The translations under genes and the position numbers were made by a program. Positions 55,929 through 64,000 of a DNA stretch of 64,000 nt are shown in pieces. Origin of the DNA: Paraburkholderia sejongensis. Its GTDB lineage: Bacteria > Pseudomonadota > Gammaproteobacteria > Burkholderiales > Burkholderiaceae. The notes under the pieces are model-generated. The model was not told where the DNA came from. It did no database searches and saw only the letters and a program-made list of their open reading frames with translations. The stretch covers positions 124,001 to 188,000 of the forward strand of contig NZ_JAJITD010000004.1 of NCBI RefSeq assembly GCF_020880815.1, written 5' to 3'. Every line of letters starts with the position of its first letter. Positions within the stretch are counted from its first letter, which is position 1.

Positions 55929-57050
55929 ATGTTCCGGCACCATCATTTTGTCTACATACTGAGTCTGGCTTCGCTCGCCCTCGCGGCGTGCGGCGAGCGG
56001 CCGGCGACTGATCCGCGTACCGAGGCGCCGCTTGTGCGGACGAGCGCCATTCAGGCCGCGGCGGGCGCGAGCCGGTCGTTTTCGGGCGTCGTCGGGGCCC
56101 GCGTTCAGAGCGATCTTGGTTTCCGGGTTCAGGGCAAGGTCATCGAGCGTCTGGTCGATGCAGGTCAGGTGGTCAAGCGCGGCCAGCCGCTGATGCGTAT
56201 CGATCCGATCGATCTGGGATTGCAGGCCCGCTCGCAGCAGGAACTCGTGGACGCCGCCCAGGCGCGCGCCACGCAGACGGCTGCCGACGAGGCGCGCTAT
56301 CGCGACCTGGTTGCGGCGGGCGCGGTGTCTGCGTCGACCTACGAGCAACTCAAGGCGGCCGCCGATGCCGCCCGGGCGCAGCTCGTCGCGGCGAAGGCGC
56401 AGGCGGTGCTCGCGAGCAACGCGTCCGGTTACGCGCTGCTCGTTGCGGATGCCGACGGCGTGGTGGTCGAGACGCTGGCCGAGCCGGGCCAGGTGGTCGC
56501 GCCAGGGCAGATCGTCGTGCGGCTCGCGCATGCCGGGCCGCGCGAGGCCGTCGTCCAGCTTCCGGAGACGTTGCGTCCCGCACTGGGCTCGACGGCCGAA
56601 GCGACGCTGTACGGCGCTGGGATGAAGCCGGTGCCCGCCGCGTTGCGTCAGCTCTCCGATTCCGCCGACCGCCTGACGCGGACCTACGAGGCGAGGTACG
56701 TGCTCGAAGGCGCGCTGTCGAATGCGCCGCTCGGCGCGACCGTGACGCTCGATCTCGCCGGCGCTGCGAGCCAGGCGCAGGCCGCGATGGAGGTGCCGGT
56801 CGGCGCGTTGTTCGATCCGGGCACGGGCACCGGCGTCTGGACTATCGATCGATTGCAGTCGCGCGCGAGCTGGCACAAGGTTCGCGTCACAGCCTTGAGC
56901 GACGACACGGCGACGGTGATCGGCGATCTTCGCGACGGCGACCAAGTCGTTGCGCTGGGCGCCCAGTTGGTCCACGAAGGAGAACGCGTGCGCGTCGCCC
57001 GCGACGCGGTGACCACGGCGTCGACCTCCGGGGAAGGAGCGGCGCAATGA
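55929..57050 (+). CDS. RND efflux periplasmic adaptor (MFP) lipoprotein
   Basis: 373 residues with lipobox LAAC (MFRHHHFVYILSLASLALAACGE; Cys about 21). The adaptor pattern follows: barrel-sandwich strand VVGARVQSDLGFRVQGKVIERLVDAGQVVKRGQPLMRIDPIDL, a helical hairpin of moderate length (AQARATQTAADEARYRDLVAAGAVSASTYEQLKAAADAARAQLVAAKAQAVLASN) and the second sandwich half. It links the pump to the outer-membrane tunnel. The stop overlaps the pump start by 4 bases (ATGA), so the two are coupled. Confidence 0.93.
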   Translation: MFRHHHFVYILSLASLALAACGERPATDPRTEAPLVRTSAIQAAAGASRSFSGVVGARVQSDLGFRVQGKVIERLVDAGQVVKRGQPLMRIDPIDLGLQARSQQELVDAAQARATQTAADEARYRDLVAAGAVSASTYEQLKAAADAARAQLVAAKAQAVLASNASGYALLVADADGVVVETLAEPGQVVAPGQIVVRLAHAGPREAVVQLPETLRPALGSTAEATLYGAGMKPVPAALRQLSDSADRLTRTYEARYVLEGALSNAPLGATVTLDLAGAASQAQAAMEVPVGALFDPGTGTGVWTIDRLQSRASWHKVRVTALSDDTATVIGDLRDGDQVVALGAQLVHEGERVRVARDAVTTASTSGEGAAQ

Positions 57051-60000
57051 GCGGCTTCAATTTATCGGCGCTCGCGGTGCGAGAACGCTCGGTCACGCTG
57101 TTTCTGATCATTCTGATTTCCATCGCAGGCGTCGTTGCCTTCTTCAAACTGGGGCGGGCCGAAGACCCGCCATTCACCGTCAAGTCGATGACGGTCATCA
57201 CGGCCTGGCCGGGCGCCACCGCGCAGGAAATGCAGGATCAGGTGGCCGAGCCGCTCGAAAAGCGCATGCAGGAATTGCGCTGGTACGACCGCACCGAGAC
57301 CTATACGCGCCCGGGGCTCGCTTTCACGACCGTGACCCTGCTCGACAGCACGCCGCCCGCGGACGTGCCCGAGCAGTTCTACCAGGCGCGCAAAAAACTC
57401 TCCGACGAAGCGACCAGTCTGCCGCCAGGCGTGATCGGTCCGCTCGTCAATGATGAGTATTCCGATGTGACGTTCGCGCTGTTCGTACTCAAGGCGAAAG
57501 GCGAGCCGCAACGCCTGCTGGTGCGCGATGCCGAAGGCCTGCGCCAGCGGCTGCTTCATGTGCCGGGCGTCAAGAAGGTGAACATCATCGGCGAGCAGGC
57601 GGAGCGGGTCTACGTGTCCTTTTCGCACGACCGCCTCGCGACCCTCGGCGTGACGCCGCAGGATATCTTCGCGGCGCTGAATAACCAGAATGTGCTCACA
57701 CCGGCCGGTTCGATCGACACGCAAGGCGCGCAGGTTTTCATTCGCGTCGAAGGCGCGTTCGACAAACTGCAGACCATTCGCGACACGCCCATCGTCGTTC
57801 AGGGCCGGACGCTGAAGCTCTCGGACGTGGCGACTGTCGAGCGTGGTTACGAAGACCCGGCCACGTTTCAGATTCGCAATAACGGCGAACCGGCACTGCT
57901 GCTCGGCGTCGTGATGCGGGACGGCTGGAACGGGCTGAGTCTCGGGCAGGCGCTCGACAAGGAAGTCGCGTCGGTCAATGCCGGACTGCCGCTCGGAATG
58001 AGTCTCACGAAGGTAACCGATCAGGCCGTCAACATTCACTCGTCGATCGACGAGTTCATGGTCAAGTTCTTCGTTGCGCTGCTCGTGGTGATGGTCGTGA
58101 GCTTCGCGAGCATGGGCTGGCGGGTCGGCATCGTGGTGTCGGCTGCGGTGCCGCTGACGCTCGCGGGCGTGTTTGTTGTCATGGCTGCAACGGGCAAGAG
58201 CTTCGATCGCATCACGCTGGGTTCGCTGATTCTCGCGCTGGGCCTGCTCGTCGACGACGCGATCATCGCTATCGAAATGATGGTCGTGAAGATGGAAGAG
58301 GGCTACAGCCGCGTTCAGGCGTCTGCGTATGCGTGGAGTCACACCGCTGCGCCGATGCTTTCGGGAACGCTGGTTACGGCCGTCGGCTTCATGCCGAATG
58401 GTTTCGCGCGTTCGACGGCGGGCGAATACACGAGCAATATGTTCTGGATCGTCGGCATCGCGCTGATTACTTCGTGGATCGTGGCCGTTGTGTTCACACC
58501 GTATCTCGGCGTCAAGCTGTTGCCCGATATTCCGGTGATCGAAGGCGGCCACGGCGCGATCTACAACACGCCGAATTACCAGCGTTTCCGCGTGTTCCTC
58601 GGGCGCGTGATTCGGAGAAAGTGGCTCGTCGCGGGAATCGTGGTGGGTTCGTTCATGATCGCCATGATGGGGATGGGGCTGGTGAAAAAGCAGTTCTTCC
58701 CGACCTCCGATCGCCCGGAAGTGCTCGTGGAAGTGCAGATGCCTTACGGCACGTCGATCGAACAGACGTCTGCGGCCACGAAAAAAGTCGAGGCTTGGCT
58801 CGCGAATCAGCCGGAAGCGAAGATCGTGACGTCGTATATTGGTCAAGGCGCGCCGCGTTTCTATCTGGCGATGTCGCCGGAGCTGCCCGATTCTTCCTTC
58901 GCGAAGATGGTGATCCGCACGAATGACGAGAAGCAGCGCGAGGCGCTCAAGTTCCGCTTGCGCAAAGTCGTCGCTGAAGGCCTGGTGCCCGGGGCGCAGG
59001 TTCGCGTCACGCAACTGGTGTTTGGCCCTTACTCGCCTTATCCCGTTGCGTTTCGCGTCATTGGCCCGGACGCCGGCACCTTGCGCACCATCGCCGCGCA
59101 GGTGGAGCGGACCATGGACGCCAGCCCGATGATGCGAACGGTGAATGCCGACTGGGGTCCGCGCGTGCCCACGGTGCATTTCACGCTCGATCAAAATCGG
59201 CTCGGTGCGTTTGGTTTGACGTCGAGTTCCGTCGCTCAGCAACTGCAATTCCTGCTGACCGGAATTCCCGTCACGCACGTGCGCGAGGACATTCGCTCGG
59301 TAGAACTCGTCGCGAGATCGGCGGGCGAGATACGGCTCGATCCGCAGCGTATCGAGGGATTTACGCTCATCGGCGCGGCGGGTCAGCGCGTGCCGCTCTC
59401 GCAGGTCGGCAAGGTCGATATCCGCATGGAAGATCCGATTCTTCGCCGACGCGATCGCACGCCCACGATCACCGTGCGTGGCGACATTGCGGAAGGACTG
59501 CAGCCGCCCGATGTGTCGACGGCGATGCTGGCGCAACTTCAGCCCATTATTGCGAAGCTGCCGGACGGATATCGGATTGAGGAAGCCGGGTCCATCGAAG
59601 AGGCCAACAAGGCGACGAAGGCCCTCGCGCCGCTGTTTCCGATCATGATTGCGCTGACGCTGCTCATCATCATCTTTCAGACGCGCTCGATTGCCGCGAC
59701 CCTGATGGTGTTCGCGACCAGTCCGCTGGGTCTGATTGGCGTCGTGCCGACACTGCTGCTGTTCAACCAACCCTTCGGAATCAATGCACTGGTGGGACTG
59801 ATCGCGCTCTCCGGCATTCTGATGCGCAACACGCTTATTCTGATCGGCCAGATCGAGCAGAACGCGCGCGAAGGCATGACGCCGTTCGACGCGGTGGTGG
59901 AAGCCACGATCCAGCGTTCGCGACCGGTGATTCTGACCGCGCTCGCCGCGATGCTCGCCTTCATCCCGCTGACGCATTCTGTGTTCTGGGGCACGCTAGC

Positions 60001-60145
60001 TTATACGCTGATTGGCGGGACGTTTGCCGGAACGATTCTGACGCTGGTCTTTCTGCCGGCGATGTATTCGATCTGGTTCAGGATCCGGCCCGAAGCCGGG
60101 GAGAGTCACTCCGCGCTCGAACCGAGTGCCAGTGCGATGACGTAG
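57047..60145 (+). CDS. RND-superfamily multidrug/solvent efflux pump (HAE1/TriC-like)
   Basis: 1032-residue inner-membrane proton antiporter with the RND layout of 12 helices and two large periplasmic loops. The proton-relay aspartates are in LGLLVDDAIIAIE at 403 and 404, and the start MSGFNLSALAVRERSVTLFLIILISIAGVVAFFKLGRAEDPPF and ATAQEMQDQVAEPLEKRMQ are typical. It looks closest in organisation to TriC-like or other atypical HAE1 pumps rather than to AcrB, whose loops are longer in some parts; this is a judgement by eye. It is the last gene of the unit. Confidence 0.93.
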   Translation: MSGFNLSALAVRERSVTLFLIILISIAGVVAFFKLGRAEDPPFTVKSMTVITAWPGATAQEMQDQVAEPLEKRMQELRWYDRTETYTRPGLAFTTVTLLDSTPPADVPEQFYQARKKLSDEATSLPPGVIGPLVNDEYSDVTFALFVLKAKGEPQRLLVRDAEGLRQRLLHVPGVKKVNIIGEQAERVYVSFSHDRLATLGVTPQDIFAALNNQNVLTPAGSIDTQGAQVFIRVEGAFDKLQTIRDTPIVVQGRTLKLSDVATVERGYEDPATFQIRNNGEPALLLGVVMRDGWNGLSLGQALDKEVASVNAGLPLGMSLTKVTDQAVNIHSSIDEFMVKFFVALLVVMVVSFASMGWRVGIVVSAAVPLTLAGVFVVMAATGKSFDRITLGSLILALGLLVDDAIIAIEMMVVKMEEGYSRVQASAYAWSHTAAPMLSGTLVTAVGFMPNGFARSTAGEYTSNMFWIVGIALITSWIVAVVFTPYLGVKLLPDIPVIEGGHGAIYNTPNYQRFRVFLGRVIRRKWLVAGIVVGSFMIAMMGMGLVKKQFFPTSDRPEVLVEVQMPYGTSIEQTSAATKKVEAWLANQPEAKIVTSYIGQGAPRFYLAMSPELPDSSFAKMVIRTNDEKQREALKFRLRKVVAEGLVPGAQVRVTQLVFGPYSPYPVAFRVIGPDAGTLRTIAAQVERTMDASPMMRTVNADWGPRVPTVHFTLDQNRLGAFGLTSSSVAQQLQFLLTGIPVTHVREDIRSVELVARSAGEIRLDPQRIEGFTLIGAAGQRVPLSQVGKVDIRMEDPILRRRDRTPTITVRGDIAEGLQPPDVSTAMLAQLQPIIAKLPDGYRIEEAGSIEEANKATKALAPLFPIMIALTLLIIIFQTRSIAATLMVFATSPLGLIGVVPTLLLFNQPFGINALVGLIALSGILMRNTLILIGQIEQNAREGMTPFDAVVEATIQRSRPVILTALAAMLAFIPLTHSVFWGTLAYTLIGGTFAGTILTLVFLPAMYSIWFRIRPEAGESHSALEPSASAMT

Positions 60146-60724
60146 AGCGGCCCGCACCCGGGCGATGAGGGGTTCGCCCGGGGCCTGTCGATGCGGCTCG
60201 GCAATGAGGCGCTTGGCCCAGGGCGTGACGCGGTGTAGTGGGTTCGATTCTGTCTTCTGAGATTATTTAGACGACCGTCGTTTTGGCAGGAAATGCGAAT
60301 CGACGTTCGGCCAATGGTACGTGAAGACTGCTGTCGGGCGCTGGTGATATCGCTTTCTGCCCGACTACGGCCCGATGTGCTTCGAGGATGCGAGGCGGCA
60401 TCGAAGCAGGGCGACCGGCTGAGTGCGACCCGCTGAGGTCGCTTGACCTCACGCGACCGCATTGGCAGCTACCGGAGGCGAAGCGGTCGTTTGAATGACA
60501 CTTTCCAAGCAATAGCGAACGTCGCTTCATGGCCGCACTGCGTCCCACGACCCCGCACCACAATCGTTTCCGGTGTGCGAATCACGCAAAACGCATAAAA
60601 CGACCCATGGCAGCCCCCTGAAATGTCCGAAAGGAGACGTTCAACAAAAGAAAGGTATTGGATTCTGGTCCAGTGGAGAACAATATTTGGCGACACACTT
60701 GGAGCTACAAAAAGGGGGAATTCC
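60146..60724. other. 579-base gap after RND pump
   Basis: A hairpin (60157-60182) follows the pump. A plus-strand frame from 60623 opens before the hypothetical gene start but has no coding character. No other gene seen. Confidence 0.4.
60157..60182 (+). terminator. Hairpin after RND pump gene
   Basis: CCCGGGCGA (60157-60165) pairs perfectly with TCGCCCGGG (60174-60182) over an 8-base loop, 12 bases after the stop codon. No T-run follows; strength is uncertain. Confidence 0.45.
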
Positions 60725-61336
60725 ATGACCGGACCTTTTAATCAAAAGCCGACCGGCACCATGAAACCATTTATCCTTGCGACAACACTGATTTTTTCGG
60801 CGTGTGTTGTGGCGCAGGAGGCCCCCTCATCCCCCGCAGTCGCTCAGTCGAATGTGGCAACGCGACTGTTCATGGATCTGTGCATCCCATCAGTTGGAAA
60901 TCGCGAAGCGTTGAATGCGCTGGTTGCGAAGTATGACTTGCGTGACGCTGACCCAGTATTCTCTGCAAAAGTGCTGAGAGGGAAGGCCGGCAAGGTATGG
61001 TCAGCACCGAGCCATTTAGGCAATTTCATCATCATCTGGCAAGCCGACAATTCTTGCTCCGTTTGGGCAAGGAGGGGCGACGCTGCCACCTCAATCCAGC
61101 ATTTCAAACGCATAGTGACTGGCGCGCAACGCCCCCGTCTTCAACTGCGAGTTGTTGCGGATCGGGACATTGAAGGTCACGGTGGAACATACCACTATCT
61201 AGCTTACGTTCTGTCGAAGGCCGATCAAGATGTTGGAACGTTCGCGAGCATCGGTGTTACGTCCTCAAACGCGGCGGAAGTCCAGGTGCGATTGAGGATG
61301 GAGCGAGCGAAGATTTCAACGCCGGTACAAAACTGA
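60725..61336 (+). CDS. Putative lipoprotein, NMCC_0638-like
   Basis: 203 residues if the ATG at 60725 (GGGGG 6 bases upstream) is used, or 191 from the ATG at 60761, where a lipoprotein signal begins (MKPFILATTLIFSACVVAQ; lipobox FSAC). The mature part, NVATRLFMDLCIPSVGNREALNALVAKYDLRDADP, FIIIWQADNSCSVWARRGDAATSIQHFKRIV, resembles small neisserial/betaproteobacterial lipoproteins of the NMCC_0638 group; I hold this only weakly. Composition is lower in G+C than the neighbours. Function unknown. Confidence 0.6.
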   Translation: MTGPFNQKPTGTMKPFILATTLIFSACVVAQEAPSSPAVAQSNVATRLFMDLCIPSVGNREALNALVAKYDLRDADPVFSAKVLRGKAGKVWSAPSHLGNFIIIWQADNSCSVWARRGDAATSIQHFKRIVTGAQRPRLQLRVVADRDIEGHGGTYHYLAYVLSKADQDVGTFASIGVTSSNAAEVQVRLRMERAKISTPVQN

Positions 61337-61632
61337 TCCGCCGTCTAAGTGAACCCTTCGCCACCCCAATGATTTAGATCTTTCCGTGGCGAATTGCTAT
61401 GAGTTAGGTTAATTTTTGCGAACCGAGCCAACCCGCGGGAAACAGCAAATGTAGGTCTCTGAGCTAGTTGAGACGCTGACGCCGATCGTCGCCAATCTGG
61501 ACATCGTCGTCGAGCGTCTCGTATTGGCCCGAACCGAGACAAACAATCCCACCTCATCTGCCCGACCATACCCAATTTCCACCACGAAGATCAGCGAACG
61601 TCATTCAACGCCAGCCGACGCCTGCGCGTCCC
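61337..61632. other. 296-base gap before GntR-type gene
   Basis: One stretch on the plus strand (about 61463-61545) reads ELVETLTPIVANLDIVVERLVLARTE, protein-like but without start or context; it may be a leftover of a small coding sequence. Confidence 0.3.
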
Positions 61633-62343
61633 TCAAACCCCCACCTTCGTCAACTCATGCGCCCGCCGCAGCCGTTCCCGGCTGTTGCTCAAATGCATCC
61701 GCATCGCCGCACGCGCATCGTCGGCATCCTGTCGCTCGATCGCGCGATAAATCAGCAGATGTTCCCCGAGCACGTTACGCAGCACCTCGATCTGGTCGAG
61801 CTCCGCGATCTCAGCCGACCCAAGCCGCGTACGTGGACTGACCGAGCGGCCGAGCTGACTCAACACATCGAAGAAATAGCGGTTGCCGCTCGCGCGCGCG
61901 ATCTGCAAATGAAACTCGATGTCGTGCGCGAGCGTGTCGGTGCTGCCGCGCTCCAACTCCGATTCGAACCGCTGGAGCGCGGTGCGGATCTGCTTCAGGT
62001 TCTGTTCGGTGCGCCGCGACGCCGCGAGCGCGGCCGCGGCCGCTTCGACGTCGATCCGGAATTCGATGATCGCCATCACGTCGAGCATGCTCGACAGGTC
62101 GGCGGCCGCCAGTTGCATCGGTTTTTCGGCGGCCGGCGCGAGCACGAAAGTGCCGATGCCGTGGCGCGTTTCGACGATGTTGGCCGCCTGCAAACGCGAA
62201 ATCGCCTCGCGCACGACCGAGCGGCTCACGCTGAGCTGCTTCATCATCTCGACTTCGGTGGGGATGCGGTCGCCTGGCCTTAGCGCTCCGCGGCGGATTT
62301 CATCGGAAAGGGTGGCCACCACCTTCTCAGTTAGGCTGCTCAT
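61633..62343 (-). CDS. GntR-family regulator, FadR subgroup with FCD domain
   Basis: 236 residues from the ATG at 62343 (MSSLTEKVVATLSDEIRRGALRPGDRIPTEVEMMKQLSVSRSVVREAISRLQAANIVETRHGIGTFV); the TTG ten codons upstream is less likely. The wHTH covers about residues 5-75. The FCD domain has MAIIEFRIDVEAAAAALAA and helical ligand-sensing residues (DIEFHLQIARASGNRYF, HLLIYRAIE) typical of carboxylate-sensing FCD members with a bound metal. It is divergent from the MFS gene at 62810. Sugar acids such as galactarate and glucarate are the usual ligands in this subgroup; that is inferred. Confidence 0.9.
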   Translation of the reverse strand: MSSLTEKVVATLSDEIRRGALRPGDRIPTEVEMMKQLSVSRSVVREAISRLQAANIVETRHGIGTFVLAPAAEKPMQLAAADLSSMLDVMAIIEFRIDVEAAAAALAASRRTEQNLKQIRTALQRFESELERGSTDTLAHDIEFHLQIARASGNRYFFDVLSQLGRSVSPRTRLGSAEIAELDQIEVLRNVLGEHLLIYRAIERQDADDARAAMRMHLSNSRERLRRAHELTKVGV

Positions 62344-62809
62344 TTTTGTGGCTGGTTGACTGATTGCCCGCAAAGTATTGCACAGGACTGTACTCGATTT
62401 GCGGGCGCGGGCGGCACGGTTACCGGCTATTTATGTGAGCCGGATATGTGAGCCGGAGGCGCGGTGGGGAGGTACGCGAGCCGGTTGTCGCGGGCGGCAG
62501 GAGGGCGGTTCCCGGCATGGCGGACCGCGTGCGCAGCAAGGCACCGGCAAGTCCGCCTCCAAGGTTCAGAAGGCAGGATAAAATCTAAGTCATCAGACGT
62601 CCTATTTTTGGCGAATGCAAGTGCCGGCCAGTAAGGGAGGGGCCGCGGCGGTCCACTATAGATCAAGGGAATCAACGAAAATTGACAGGGTAAACACCCG
62701 GCTGGTTCTTAATCAAGCATCGATGTAGACTGTCGTCAGACAACGTATGTTACACGGTAAGCGTCCTTCCATCTCGGAACCGCTAAAAGCCGACTCCCGG
62801 AGACCCACC
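62344..62809. other. 466-base divergent intergenic region
   Basis: Between the GntR gene and the MFS gene. The operator candidate at 62732-62744 is the only feature I can support; a similar but weaker sequence lies at 62590-62602. Confidence 0.4.
62732..62744. promoter_or_regulatory. GntR/FCD operator candidate
   Basis: GTCGTC-A-GACAAC is a near-perfect 13-base dyad (11 of 12 arm bases), the known style of FadR-type sites (TnGTCnGACnA). It lies 66-78 bases before the MFS start. Confidence 0.55.
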
Positions 62810-64000
62810 TTGACCTCAGCCCTGTCCGCCGTGCTCGATCCGCTGGAATCCGCGGTCGCGAAAGTAAAGCGCAACGTACTGCCGCTGTTCCTGATCATGT
62901 TCATCGCGAACTATATCGATCGCGTGAACATCGGCTTCGTCAACACGCATATGAAAGCCGATCTCGGTATCGGCGCGGCCGCGTATGGGCTGGGCAGCGG
63001 TCTGTTCTTCATCGGCTACGCGTTGTTCGAAGTGCCGTCGAACGTGCTGATGCAGAAGTTCGGCGCGCGCGCGTGGCTCACGCGGATCATGGGCACGTGG
63101 GGCATCGTCGCCGCCGCGATGGCGTTTGTGTGGAACGACACGTCGTTCTACGTGCTGCGCTTTCTGCTCGGCGTCGCCGAGGCGGGCTTCTTCCCCGGCG
63201 TGGTGTTCTACTTCACGCAATGGCTGCCGCAAAAAGAACGCGGCAAGGCGATCGCGATCTTCCTGTCCGGCTCGGCGCTCGCGTCGGTGCTGTCCGGTCC
63301 GATCACCGGCTCGCTGCTGTCGATTCGCGGCTTCGGCCTGCAAGGCTGGCAGTGGATGTTCCTGATCGAAGGCGGTTTTTCGATCGTGCTGTGCGTGGTC
63401 AGCTGGCTGCTGCTGAAGTCGCATATCCGCGACGCGCACTGGCTCAGCGCGGAAGAGCAGCGCGTGCTGTCGCAGTCGATCGCGGCGGAGCAGGCCGAGC
63501 GCGAAGCGCAGGGCGGCGCGCATCTGCCGACGCTCAAGCTGCTCAAAGACCCGCAGATCGCGCTGTTCTGTTTCCTCTACTTCGCGATCCAGTTGACCAT
63601 TTACGCGGCGACCTTCTGGCTGCCGACGATCATCCGCAAGATGGGCGGCCTGTCCGATTTCGAGGTCGGCATGTTCAACGCGATTCCGTGGCTGATCTCG
63701 ATGGTCGCGATGTACGGCTTCGCGGTGGTGTCGGCGAAATGGCGCTTCCAGCAGGGGTGGCTCGCGGTCGCGCTGGTGATTGCGGCGGCCGGGCTGTTCG
63801 CATCGACGTCGGGCAACGCGGTGTTCTCGTTCGTCGCAATCTGTTTTTCGGCGATCGGTTTCAAGGCCGCATCGTCGCTGTTCTGGCCGATTCCGCAGGG
63901 CTATCTCGATGCGCGCGTCGCCGCCGGTGTGCTCGCGCTGATCAATTCGGTCGGCAATCTCGGCGGCTTTTTCGCGCCGGCCACCTTCGGTTATCTGCAG
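62810..64000 (+). CDS. MFS transporter, ACS family, 3'-truncated by window edge
   Basis: The first 397 codons of an ACS-type organic anion carrier, open to the last base. A TTG start at 62810 with CGGAGA 7 bases before it gives LTSALSAVLDPLESAVAKVKRNVLPLFLIMFIANYIDRVNIGFVNTHMKADLGIG. An in-frame ATG at 62747 would add 21 residues without a ribosome site. Helix motifs FIANYIDRVNIGFV, LFEVPSNVLMQKFGARAWLTR and RFLLGVAEAGFFPGV are diagnostic of the family. The GntR/FCD gene divergent from it is the likely regulator, so a sugar or dicarboxylic acid is a fair substrate guess. About 30-40 residues are lost at the window end. Confidence 0.9.
   Translation, partial: MTSALSAVLDPLESAVAKVKRNVLPLFLIMFIANYIDRVNIGFVNTHMKADLGIGAAAYGLGSGLFFIGYALFEVPSNVLMQKFGARAWLTRIMGTWGIVAAAMAFVWNDTSFYVLRFLLGVAEAGFFPGVVFYFTQWLPQKERGKAIAIFLSGSALASVLSGPITGSLLSIRGFGLQGWQWMFLIEGGFSIVLCVVSWLLLKSHIRDAHWLSAEEQRVLSQSIAAEQAEREAQGGAHLPTLKLLKDPQIALFCFLYFAIQLTIYAATFWLPTIIRKMGGLSDFEVGMFNAIPWLISMVAMYGFAVVSAKWRFQQGWLAVALVIAAAGLFASTSGNAVFSFVAICFSAIGFKAASSLFWPIPQGYLDARVAAGVLALINSVGNLGGFFAPATFGYLQ

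Noticed and set aside
57062..59977. 971-codon opposite-strand frame across the RND pump gene
   Set aside because: Codon-phase mirror of the pump gene; composition is dominated by Arg, His, Asp and Gln.

Overview
The window is high-GC DNA with dense, G/C-ending codon use. The gene content is typical of Burkholderia or Paraburkholderia (Betaproteobacteria): many LysR, IclR and GntR regulators, MFS carriers of the AAHS and ACS families, intracellular PHB depolymerase, monomeric isocitrate dehydrogenase, and catabolic operons. The genus is an inference from protein resemblance. No rRNA, tRNA, CRISPR array, intact insertion sequence or prophage was seen.

Layout. 1-3025: end of a meta-cleavage pathway for hydroxyphenylpropionate-type aromatics (mhpE-mhpT-mhpC order). 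3215-3988: a broken MazE-like relic followed by an intact RHH antitoxin/PIN toxin pair. 4017-6557: a LacI-type repressor gene, frameshifted inside its DNA-binding domain, divergent from an MFS carrier. 6886-9105: monomeric NADP-isocitrate dehydrogenase with a strong terminator. 10934-14949: LysR regulator divergent from a CitMHS carrier, an AtuA-like protein and its small partner. 14971-24590: LysR/SDR pair, MscS channel, lipoprotein, GST, PHB depolymerase, truncated 2-hydroxyacid dehydrogenase and small orphan genes. 25318-31037: a four-gene acid-catabolic operon (amidohydrolase, MFS, CoA-transferase, HMG-CoA-lyase-like enzyme) divergent from an IclR regulator, with repeated operator half-sites. 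31124-41846: two LysR/oxidoreductase pairs, phenolic acid decarboxylase, two DUF2382 stress proteins, LuxR regulator and a CBS-BON protein. 41860-42335: gene relics, including a tyrosine recombinase fragment.

42500-43966 encodes an unusual exported protein with an EF-hand-like loop. 44155-48375 looks like a D-arginine (basic D-amino acid) utilisation locus: FAD dehydrogenase, periplasmic binding protein, ornithine-cyclodeaminase-family enzyme and a DauR-like regulator, with a large inverted repeat in the divergent promoter. 48995-53422: SDR, frameshifted cyanamide-hydratase-like HD protein, catalase and AraC regulator. 53658-60145: an RND efflux system whose outer-membrane gene is divergent from tetR-adaptor-pump; two matching TetR operator candidates flank tetR. 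61633-64000: GntR/FCD regulator divergent from an ACS-family MFS gene that runs off the window.

The most notable points are the DauBAR-like locus with its own binding protein, the regulatory palindromes (IclR, DauR, TetR, GntR), the CitMHS-AtuA two-subunit operon, and several fossil genes with clear single lesions (7-bp duplication, 1-base losses, a leftover LysR tail). I found no clear candidate for a wholly new defence or mobile system.
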